A DNA stretch of 5,264 nt from Candidatus Bathyarchaeota archaeon. GTDB taxonomy: Archaea; Thermoproteota; Bathyarchaeia; Bathyarchaeales; Bathyarchaeaceae. This document shows positions 1-5,264 of this stretch, one piece after another. Both the position numbers and the translations under genes were made by a program. The notes under the pieces were generated by a model. That model saw nothing but the letters and a program-made list of their open reading frames with translations. It had not been told where the DNA came from and searched no databases. How positions within the stretch are numbered: the first letter of the stretch is position 1; each line of letters starts with the position of its first letter. The stretch is taken from assembly GCA_020356305.1 (NCBI GenBank), contig CP070636.1, positions 496,662 through 501,925 on the forward strand, given 5' to 3'.

Positions 1-1080
1 ATGCTCAGGGGTGCCCAATCCGCCGGTTTGGTACGGGTCCCAAGCTATGTCTCCAAATAGCTGGGAGGCTCTGTGGGCTGTTCCGTCTATGAAGGGCGCG
101 TGCTGGGAAGAGTTGTCGACGATCAGTTTGGGTACCTTCGATTGTTTTGCTCCACCGATACCGGGTAGATTAGTGGTTCCCCCAAGCCTTCCAAACCACC
201 AGATGAAGATGGCAAAGAACAACAGTGAACCCGCTGGGACAAGAACGAGCGTTAATGAGGGAAACGAAGTGGCAAAATAGTCTACAAAGTTGTAAGAAAA
301 TGTTTCTTGAAGGGTTAGGCCTTCGGAGATGGTAGGATTGGAAGTCCATGTCAATAAGATGTTATGTACGCCGTACAGTCCGACGAACAAGAGTGTTAAA
401 CCAAATATTATTAGGAATGCTTGAAGCATCTTCAAACCGGTTGAAACTAGAAATCTTCTCTTCTCCTGCCTGAGCTTTTCTCTACGTATTATCTGTTTGC
501 CCTTACCAGCCTCCTTTACAGAAATTTTTGGCTCACTGGGAATCATCTTGTTTCCCCAACTGAGAACGTCAAATAGTTGGATCTTGTTCTCCCTGTAAAT
601 TTGTGTGAGCTTCTCTGCCAACGCCCTTCCAATAAGAGACTTGCCAGTTCCAGGGTCTCCTAGGAGAAGCAGATAGGGTCCTGGGCTCATCTTAGTCTTG
701 CCAATCGGCTTAGTTTTGTCAGGTTCTCTCCAGTCATCGTACCAACGGTTTTTTTCAAGCCAATTCAGCTTATGCGCCCATTCATCAAGACACAGGAAAC
801 ACTCTTGCAGTGCCCTGTTTTGACCAATAACCCATGACATTAGGTTGTCGTCAACTGGAAAACCTTTGGTGCTTCGAAAATTTTGCCAATCCCAGTTCAC
901 ACTGACTTTCTTGCCTTCGACAATTCTCTGCAGAGCTTCAATTTCTTTTCCAAAGTAGTTACGGGACAAAGAGAAACACTTCCTTGGGAGAGTTTTCCCT
1001 ACCAAAAGAATGGAATAAGCTGACACCTGCGCCCATTTCACCTGTTTTTTTTGTTCCCAAATTAAAGTCTCATCTTGCAC
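1..1080 (-). CDS. lonB: LonB-type membrane-anchored ATP-dependent protease, N-terminal part (runs off left edge)
   Basis: I found this by translating the minus strand; the frame is open from a stop at 1174-1176 to base 1, so the 3' end is missing. Archaeal LonB is a membrane-bound AAA+ protease that degrades misfolded and regulatory proteins inside the cell. Counting from a GTG at 1078-1080, visible parts are: an STKGFPVD stretch before VIGQ (84-87), as in LonB; Walker A GDPGTGKS (141-148); a charged KGKQIIRREKLRQEKRR linker; two hydrophobic segments (about 219-238 and 275-297), placed inside the AAA+ domain as in LonB; then PKLIVDN (317-323) and the signature WDPYQTGGLGTPEH (347-360). Walker B, the sensors and the Ser-Lys protease dyad lie outside the window. 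The start is uncertain. GTG 1080 has GGAAAGG only 3 nt upstream; a TTG at 1159-1161 and GTGs at 1039 and 1024 are alternatives. The first ATG (838-840) would cut off the conserved pre-VIGQ stretch. About 33 extra residues separate VIGQ from Walker A compared with the usual spacing I recall. Confidence 0.85.
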   Translation of the reverse strand, partial: MQDETLIWEQKKQVKWAQVSAYSILLVGKTLPRKCFSLSRNYFGKEIEALQRIVEGKKVSVNWDWQNFRSTKGFPVDDNLMSWVIGQNRALQECFLCLDEWAHKLNWLEKNRWYDDWREPDKTKPIGKTKMSPGPYLLLLGDPGTGKSLIGRALAEKLTQIYRENKIQLFDVLSWGNKMIPSEPKISVKEAGKGKQIIRREKLRQEKRRFLVSTGLKMLQAFLIIFGLTLLFVGLYGVHNILLTWTSNPTISEGLTLQETFSYNFVDYFATSFPSLTLVLVPAGSLLFFAIFIWWFGRLGGTTNLPGIGGAKQSKVPKLIVDNSSQHAPFIDGTAHRASQLFGDIAWDPYQTGGLGTPEH

Positions 1081-1185
1081 ATGCCTTTCCGAAATTATAG
1101 TCCTTATTTCAATCTTGGCAATATGGCAAAAGCCGATAGGAAGCAAAAGGAACCTACGCAAGGTTTCTTTAGACTAGCACTCCAC

Positions 1186-1821
1186 CTAGAAGATTGACGT
1201 GAGGAAGAGAAGTCCAAAGAAAATCAGTACCGCTCCGAAAACTATCACGACGGCTTTGTATCCTTTGGCTCCCACAACGTTCATTCCCATCTTAGCAAAA
1301 TGGGCGACAGCTGTGAGCCACACGTAATCCATCCATATGTGGCTGAGGTACATAATTCCTATGCCAGCTAGAAACGCAAATGCCCAAGCATCGACAATCA
1401 GTTTCAACCCAACAGTGAGCCACCAACCAATTAAGAATGGATTCAATCCGGTGAGGACCAAACCTACGAACAGGGGTTTCCTAGAAGCCATTTCGCTTTT
1501 GCTGGGTTCATCAAACCTAGAGAAAACGCCTTTGTAGATTTGTAACGCACCGAGAACGAGAAGGGCTAATCCCCCAGCAGCTGCTATCAGCAGCTTGATG
1601 ATCGACTCGCCGGCAATAGTTTGGCTACCTAAGGCTACTACGGTGGATAACGCAATGACGAGGGGAAACTCAATTATGGTGTGTGCAATCGAAAACATTA
1701 GTCCACTCTTGGCTCCCAGCTTGGTTCCGTAGGAAACTGTGGCGAAAAACAAGGGACCAGGGGCCAATGCCCCAGAAACGCTAATTATCACCACCGTCAA
1801 GATGAGAGTCAGTATGTCCAT
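1186..1821 (-). CDS. LysE/RhtB-family amino acid exporter-like membrane protein
   Basis: This 211-residue protein is almost entirely hydrophobic and has the length expected for the LysE/RhtB superfamily, whose members export amino acids or other small solutes across the cytoplasmic membrane by secondary transport. I see about six membrane segments, near residues 4-24, 39-65, 72-96, 115-137, 145-169 and 188-210. The family hallmark APGP lies at the end of the first segment (20-23). A TGLNPFLIGWW stretch in the fourth corresponds to the conserved Asn-Pro region of LysE-like proteins. The loop after segment 3 is hydrophilic (FDEPSKSEMASRK). The ATG at 1819-1821 is the natural start because the first membrane helix begins at once; no Shine-Dalgarno is visible, so the mRNA may be leaderless. 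It ends in TAG. It lies 103 bp downstream of pgk and just upstream of lonB on the same strand. The substrate cannot be told from sequence, and many archaeal members are uncharacterised. Confidence 0.85.
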   Translation of the reverse strand: MDILTLILTVVIISVSGALAPGPLFFATVSYGTKLGAKSGLMFSIAHTIIEFPLVIALSTVVALGSQTIAGESIIKLLIAAAGGLALLVLGALQIYKGVFSRFDEPSKSEMASRKPLFVGLVLTGLNPFLIGWWLTVGLKLIVDAWAFAFLAGIGIMYLSHIWMDYVWLTAVAHFAKMGMNVVGAKGYKAVVIVFGAVLIFFGLLFLTSIF

Positions 1822-1845
1822 AATACTGTTGGACTAAAATTGGGT

Positions 1846-1858
1846 AGTTAAGTCTTCC
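1846..1858 (-). promoter_or_regulatory. Possible TATA-like element upstream of the LysE gene
   Basis: On the minus strand GAAGACTTAACTA ends 24 bases before the ATG of the LysE-like gene. Its AT core sits roughly 27-30 bases from the start codon, where a TATA box would be for a leaderless archaeal transcript, and the gene has no Shine-Dalgarno. The match to a TATA consensus is poor, so this is a weak call resting mainly on position. Confidence 0.2.
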
Positions 1859-1888
1859 TAGCATTTGCGAACATGCAATTTTGAATCC

Positions 1889-1895
1889 AAAAAAA
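1889..1895 (-). terminator. Oligo-T tract downstream of pgk, probable archaeal terminator
   Basis: A run of seven T on the minus strand begins about 30 bases after the pgk stop codon, preceded by a C-rich stretch. Archaeal RNA polymerase can terminate at U-rich tracts without a hairpin, and I see no strong stem before this one. Its position at the end of the gap-pgk unit and before a separately spaced LysE gene makes termination plausible, but partial read-through into lysE cannot be excluded. Confidence 0.4.
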
Positions 1896-1924
1896 GGTAG
1901 GGGGAGTGAGACTCTATTGAAACT

Positions 1925-3151
1925 TTAGGTTCTAGCCGCCGCTTTTTCAAGTGCAACGACGCCTGGCAACGCTCCTCCCATGAGAAACTCTATGAGCGCT
2001 CCTCCCGCCGTGCTGATATAGGAGATCTTATCAGCCAATCCCAACTCTTTCACAGCTGCCACCGTGTGACCTCCCCCAACTAAGGAGAAAGCTTTGGAAG
2101 CAGCCACTGCCTCAAAGGTTTTTTTGGTACCTGGCATAAACTCTTCTTTTTCATAGACTCCCATGGGACCGCTGACGACGATGGATCTAGCATTGTTTAT
2201 GATCGTCCTGTATTTTTGGGTGGTGTTTGTTCCAATATCATAGATAGCGTGGTTTGTGGGCAGCTCTGTGACTTTGATCTCTTTTCGTTTTCCTTCCACT
2301 TCCACGGCAACGTCAGCGGGTACCTCAATCTTGCCAGGATATGCTTCCATCAGCTCGTGTATACCTGTTACTAAGCCTAAAACTTCCTCTTTCTTCAAGA
2401 AATCCATGCTCGGCTTTCCGAGCTTGAGCCCCTTTGCGACGAGGAAAAGGTGGCTGATTACTCCGCCAGTTAATATGTGATCCGCAATGTTGTTCTCCAG
2501 CACGTACTGGGATATTTTCAAGGAATCATCGGCTTTTGCCCCTCCGAAAATGTAGACACAGGGCTTTTCTGGGCGGTCTGAGACTCTGCTTAGGGCTTTG
2601 AGTTCTTTTTCCATTATTCGACCGGCAACGCTTGGCAAAACTGCGGTGAACCCTACGATTGATACGTGAGCTCTGTGGGCGGCTGCGAAGGCATCATTGA
2701 CAAACACGTCGGCGAGGGAAGCCAAGTTCTTGACGAACGCTGTTTTGGCATGTTCTTCCGGAGCTCCTTGTTTTCGTTCATCTGAATATGATCGAACATT
2801 TTCCAGAACTAGAACCTCACCGTTCTGCAGTTCTTTAACGGCTTTCTGCGCTTTTTCTCCAAAAACGTCATCCACATACTTCACTGGCACACCCAGTATT
2901 CTGTGAAGGATTGCAGCATGTTGCTTAAGTGGAGTGAAATCAGGGCTTCCAGGTCTACCTTGATGAGCCAATATCACGGTTTTCGCGTCTTTTCGAACCA
3001 GTTCTCCAATGGTTGTTTCTGCGTGTGCCCGTATTCTGGTGTCATCTAGGATTCTTTTGGTCTGCGGATCGATGGGCGAGTTGAAGTCCACTCTAACTAA
3101 AACGGTTTTGCCTCCAAAATCTAGGTCGTTCATGGTCAAGAATTTTGGCAT
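1925..3151 (-). CDS. pgk: Phosphoglycerate kinase, archaeal type
   Basis: Phosphoglycerate kinase (EC 2.7.2.3) is a cytosolic monomeric enzyme that interconverts 1,3-bisphosphoglycerate plus ADP and 3-phosphoglycerate plus ATP in glycolysis and gluconeogenesis. The 408-residue length is normal for archaeal PGK. The N-terminal domain shows the substrate site: VRVDFNSPI (D22, N24), DTRIRA (R39), HQGRPG (63-68; the HQGR form is typical of archaea), ENVRSY (R120) and AAHRAHVS (R160). The C-terminal domain shows the nucleotide site: FGGAKADDS (K206), GPMGVYEKEEF (from about 328), the glycine-rich GGGHT (359-363) and STAGGA (380-385). All core residues I could place are present, so the enzyme looks intact. 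ATG 3149-3151 is preferred to the second Met (M7) because a partial Shine-Dalgarno (GTGA, 9 nt upstream) precedes it and none precedes M7. It ends in TAA, 60 bp after gap on the same strand, which suggests co-transcription. Confidence 0.97.
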   Translation of the reverse strand: MPKFLTMNDLDFGGKTVLVRVDFNSPIDPQTKRILDDTRIRAHAETTIGELVRKDAKTVILAHQGRPGSPDFTPLKQHAAILHRILGVPVKYVDDVFGEKAQKAVKELQNGEVLVLENVRSYSDERKQGAPEEHAKTAFVKNLASLADVFVNDAFAAAHRAHVSIVGFTAVLPSVAGRIMEKELKALSRVSDRPEKPCVYIFGGAKADDSLKISQYVLENNIADHILTGGVISHLFLVAKGLKLGKPSMDFLKKEEVLGLVTGIHELMEAYPGKIEVPADVAVEVEGKRKEIKVTELPTNHAIYDIGTNTTQKYRTIINNARSIVVSGPMGVYEKEEFMPGTKKTFEAVAASKAFSLVGGGHTVAAVKELGLADKISYISTAGGALIEFLMGGALPGVVALEKAAART

Positions 3152-3160
3152 GCTCTCATC

Positions 3161-3202
3161 TCACTGAAGGGGGACGCAACATTTCAGTTTGGAATATTTC
3201 GA
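3161..3202 (-). promoter_or_regulatory. pgk leader: weak Shine-Dalgarno and possible internal TATA element
   Basis: In the 60-bp gap between gap and pgk, the minus strand reads TCGAAATATTCC (about 3202-3191), with an AT core about 45 bases upstream of the pgk ATG, and then GTGA 9 bases before that ATG. The first could be a weak BRE/TATA giving pgk its own transcript with a short leader; the second could be a Shine-Dalgarno. Neither match is strong, and simple read-through from gap would serve equally well. Confidence 0.25.
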
Positions 3203-3211
3203 GTTTACTGG

Positions 3212-4228
3212 TCACGCGGCCAACTTGCAGATTTTTTCAATCATTCGAACCATTTTCACAGAGTAGCCCCACTCATTATCGTACCAGGCAAGCACTTTGA
3301 CCAGGTTTCCAATGACCATAGTAGAGAGTCCGTCTACGATGGCTGAGTATGGGTTATGCACCAGATCTGATGATACTAGGGGTTCTTCACTGTAGTCCAA
3401 GATTCCTTTCAGCTCTTTTCTAGCGGCTTCCTTATACGCTGCGTTGACTTCATCCTTGGTAGTCTCTTTTTTCAGCGTTGCCACAAAATCGACTATAGAA
3501 ACGTCAGGTATTGGAACACGTAGGGCCATTCCATTCATTTTCCCTTCAAGCTCAGGAAGCGCCAAGGTGGCAGCTACCGCTGCGCCAGTTGTTGTTGGTA
3601 TCATATTGAAGGCTGCGGATCTAGCTCGTCGTAGGTCTTTGTGTTGCATGTCGAGGAGCCTTTGATCATTAGTGACTGCGTGAACCGTTGTCATGAGCCC
3701 GGCTTTGATGCCGAATCTATCATTTAACACTTTGGCTACGGGCGCTACACAATTTGTTGTGCATTAAGCCAGAGAAATTATATTATGCTTCTTCGGATCA
3801 TATTTGTTGTCGTTTACACCAAAGACCACGGTCAAATCAGCGCTTTTGGCGGGGCTCATTGGAGCAGAGACCAGTACTTTCTTGGCACCGGCTTGCAGGT
3901 GTTTTGAGGCATTTTCTCTCGCTATGAACCTTCCTGTTGACTCAACTGCTACATAAACGCCCATTTCTTTCCAAGGTAACTTTGCCGGATCTGGTTGTGC
4001 CAGTACTTCTAGCTTTTTTCCGTCAACAATGATGGCTTTTTCTTTGGCATCTACCTTAAAGGGTGTTCTGCCGTGAACCGTGTCGTTTGCTAGAAGTCGT
4101 GCTAGAGTGTTGGCGTCAGTTAGGTCGTTTACCGCTACGAAGTTTATGTCAGCTTTCGTTTCCACAGCCGCTCGATACAAGAGTCGTCCTATCCTTCCGA
4201 AACCATTTATAGCTACGTTTAATTCCAT
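3212..4228 (-). pseudogene. gap: Class I glyceraldehyde-3-phosphate dehydrogenase interrupted by in-frame TAA
   Basis: Phosphorylating GAPDH (EC 1.2.1.12) oxidises glyceraldehyde 3-phosphate with NAD and phosphate to 1,3-bisphosphoglycerate, usually as a cytosolic tetramer. The reading frame spans 338 codons, normal for class I enzymes, but codon 155 (3764-3766) is TAA. Before it: the Rossmann motif NGFGRIGR (8-15), ND at 34-35 favouring NAD, ESTGRF, VLVSAPM and KHNIIS. After it, with no frame change: the active-site CTTNC (catalytic Cys156), TTVHAVTND (His183), [25 protein letters not shown] and the C-terminal WYDNEWGYS (from 315). This is the bacterial/eukaryotic class, not the NGYGTIGKR-type archaeal class II enzyme. 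The residue replaced is normally Ser, and TCA to TAA is a single change. Without suppression the products are a 154-residue NAD domain and, from GTG 3728-3730, a 172-residue C-terminal part lacking the catalytic Cys. The start ATG has a good Shine-Dalgarno. It may be a sequencing error, a recent nonsense mutation or, less likely, recoding. Confidence 0.92.
3746..3763 (-). repeat. Short stem-loop directly after the gap in-frame stop codon
   Basis: Starting with the base after the TAA, the transcript reads UGCACAA-CAAA-UUGUGUA, which can form a 7-bp stem (one G-U pair) with a 4-base loop. It covers the codons for the conserved CTTNC active-site motif and the next residue. Conserved TGY-ACN-ACN-AAY-TGY codons readily create such complementarity, so the structure may be a coincidence of codon choice; its position against the stop is the only reason to record it. 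Confidence 0.4.
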
Positions 4229-4234
4229 TCTCGT

Positions 4235-4240
4235 TCACCT
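4235..4240 (-). promoter_or_regulatory. Shine-Dalgarno of gap
   Basis: AGGTGA lies 6 bases before the ATG at 4226-4228 on the minus strand. It matches the complement of the usual archaeal 16S rRNA 3' end (AGGAGGTGAT) and fixes the gap start just before the NGFGRIGR motif. Confidence 0.75.
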
Positions 4241-4264
4241 TTTGTTGGATGCAACTAATTCCAC

Positions 4265-4280
4265 GTTTTTCCTAAAAAAC
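4265..4280. repeat. Inverted repeat overlapping the putative gap TATA element
   Basis: GTTTTT-CCTA-AAAAAC on the plus strand is a perfect 6-bp inverted repeat with a 4-base spacer. It lies on the likely TATA box of gap, where a repressor operator would block transcription-factor binding. It may also be only the by-product of two A/T runs. Confidence 0.35.
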
Positions 4281-4287
4281 TTTCGCC
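4271..4287 (-). promoter_or_regulatory. Putative BRE/TATA promoter of the gap-pgk unit
   Basis: The minus strand reads GGCGAAAGTTTTTTAGG. The purine-rich GCGAAA part resembles an archaeal BRE and the following T-rich part a TATA box. A start about 25 bases downstream, near 4251, would leave a leader of about 22 bases that includes the AGGTGA Shine-Dalgarno. This geometry is typical of archaeal genes, but the TATA core is not a perfect consensus. Confidence 0.5.
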
Positions 4288-4299
4288 ACGACTTATCAC

Positions 4300-4309
4300 G
4301 TGTAAACAC
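4300..4309. repeat. GTGT-AA-ACAC palindrome upstream of the gap promoter
   Basis: GTGTAAACAC is a perfect 4-bp inverted repeat around AA. It overlaps a CACGTG palindrome at 4297-4302 and lies 13 bases upstream of the BRE-like element. Such short dyads can be activator or repressor sites, but they also occur by chance. No matching copy was noticed elsewhere in the window. Confidence 0.25.
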
Positions 4310-4385
4310 TCTGCATATGAATGTAAGCGTGTGCAGAACCAGTTGTTTCCTCTTCATATTTTGCGAAGTAACTGCTCTTAGAAGG

Positions 4386-5264
4386 CTATCGTAACTTCCT
4401 CAGCGCTGTTTCCGCAGCTAAAACCATAGGTTCCCACGTTTCATTTAGCGGTGGAGCGTAACAAGTATCTGCTTTCACCAGCTCTTTCACAGTCATTTGT
4501 TTTTGTATGGCAAAGGACAAAGCGTTTACCCGTTGGGTTACCTCCTCGCCGCCTACTATCTGCCCGCCAATAACCATTTCCGTCTCCTTCTCTATAACAA
4601 TCTTCACTTTAATCGGCAAAGCTCCAGGATAATAGTCAGCCTTCGTTTTGGAGGTTATACTTCCTACAACAGTTTTTATTCCAGCCCGACCTGCCATGAA
4701 CTCGGTGAGGCCTGTTGCGCCAATCTCAAAGTCGAACAACCGTGTAACGGCGGATCCCAAGCATCCAGGAAACATGGCGTATCCGCCAGCAGCGTTGGTT
4801 CCGGCCACTTTTGCCTGTCGCACAGCCGTTGTGCCAAGTTGACTCAGCATCGGTCTGTGAGTCAGCAGGCTTACGGACTCAGTGCAGTCTCCGATGGCGT
4901 ACACGTTTTTGAGAGGTTTTACCCTCTTGTTCACTGTCGTGAATGTTTCCATTCTCATGTTTACTTTTATGGCTCTGGTTTCGCCGAGAACTATGCCAGC
5001 GTTTTTAGCTAGTTCCGTGTTGGCTCTTATGCCTGTCGCCACCACAACTAGGTCGGCTGGAATTTCCTCTCCAGCAACTGAGACCCCGCTAACCTTTTCG
5101 GTTCCCAGGATTTCATCGACTCCGCGTCCAACGATGATTTTCAAGCCTTTCTCTTCCAGCATCTTATGAACCATATCGGCCATGCCTTTATCCAGCATCA
5201 CTGGAAGAACGTAAGGAAGGAGTTCCACCACCGTAGTTTTTAATCCCCGCTCAACAAAAGCTAC
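4386..5264 (-). CDS. FAD-dependent pyridine nucleotide-disulfide oxidoreductase, CoA-disulfide reductase/NADH oxidase family (5' end off window)
   Basis: These 292 codons form the C-terminal two thirds of a protein whose family is usually about 440-450 residues. The frame is open to the right edge, so GTG 5229-5231 is an internal Val codon and not a start. Family members reduce CoA disulfide or polysulfide, or oxidise NAD(P)H with oxygen, in the cytosol. The fragment begins inside the NAD(P)-binding Rossmann domain (AFVERGLKTTVVE, which normally follows GGGYIG), then shows VVVATGIRANTEL, the second FAD-binding motif YAIGDC (4884-4901), a LGTTAVRQAKVAG segment, and the dimerisation domain with FPGCLGSAVTRLFD, GGQIVGGEE and a C-terminal CYAPPLNETWEP like that of CoA-disulfide reductases. 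The N-terminal FAD motif and redox-active cysteine are outside the window, so the exact activity cannot be assigned. It ends in TAG, 157 bp upstream of gap on the same strand; that spacing and the gap promoter suggest a separate transcript. Confidence 0.9.
   Translation of the reverse strand, partial: VAFVERGLKTTVVELLPYVLPVMLDKGMADMVHKMLEEKGLKIIVGRGVDEILGTEKVSGVSVAGEEIPADLVVVATGIRANTELAKNAGIVLGETRAIKVNMRMETFTTVNKRVKPLKNVYAIGDCTESVSLLTHRPMLSQLGTTAVRQAKVAGTNAAGGYAMFPGCLGSAVTRLFDFEIGATGLTEFMAGRAGIKTVVGSITSKTKADYYPGALPIKVKIVIEKETEMVIGGQIVGGEEVTQRVNALSFAIQKQMTVKELVKADTCYAPPLNETWEPMVLAAETALRKLR

Noticed and set aside
11..280. Plus-strand open frame of 89 codons
   Set aside because: It lies antisense to the LonB frame, whose two membrane segments and conserved motifs explain this stretch; its own translation shows no recognisable features.
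1861..1880. Possible hairpin from GCATTTGCGAACATGC in the pgk-lysE gap
   Set aside because: The complementary arms are only 4 bp and interrupted by mismatches, too weak to call a terminator stem or an operator.
3212..3730. Separate gene for a C-terminal GAPDH fragment starting at GTG 3728-3730
   Set aside because: The frame is continuous with the upstream half and the start is an internal conserved Val codon (AKVLND); such a product would lack the catalytic cysteine, so one interrupted gene is the better description.
4299..4388. Open frame of 29 sense codons after the TAG of the oxidoreductase, as if TAG were read through (pyrrolysine)
   Set aside because: The extension shows no family similarity, the protein already ends at a normal C-terminus (YAPPLNETWEP followed by a short helix), and TAG also ends the LysE gene with another TAG four codons later.
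4497..5012. Plus-strand open frame of 171 codons
   Set aside because: It is antisense to the conserved oxidoreductase with a clear YAIGDC motif, and its translation looks like non-coding shadow sequence.

Overview
The window looks like chromosomal DNA from an archaeon. The phosphoglycerate kinase is of the archaeal type, the left-hand gene is a membrane-anchored archaeal LonB protease, and the gene starts fit archaeal signals (a BRE/TATA-like element and an AGGTGA Shine-Dalgarno before gap). The overall feel of the LysE and LonB proteins suggests a TACK-group, Bathyarchaeia-like lineage. That placement is an impression from protein sequence and has not been tested by any search.

All recognisable genes lie on the minus strand, so transcription runs right to left: (1) 5264-4386, the C-terminal two thirds of an FAD/NAD(P)H disulfide oxidoreductase of the CoA-disulfide reductase/NADH oxidase family; (2) 4228-3212, a class I glyceraldehyde-3-phosphate dehydrogenase interrupted by an in-frame TAA; (3) 3151-1925, phosphoglycerate kinase; (4) 1821-1186, a LysE/RhtB-type membrane exporter; (5) from about 1080 off the left edge, the N-terminal part of a LonB-type AAA+ protease. 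The plus-strand open frames are shadows of these genes.

gap and pgk are 60 bp apart and catalyse consecutive steps of glycolysis/gluconeogenesis (glyceraldehyde-3-phosphate to 1,3-bisphosphoglycerate to 3-phosphoglycerate), so they probably form one operon. The 157-bp gap upstream of gap holds its likely promoter and several short inverted repeats. LysE and LonB look like separate neighbouring functions.

The observation most worth checking is in gap. A single TAA replaces the residue immediately before the catalytic cysteine, while the same reading frame stays open and conserved on both sides. A bacterial-type (class I) GAPDH paired with an archaeal-type PGK is the second point of interest. 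I found no CRISPR array, RNA gene, insertion sequence or clearly new multi-gene system.
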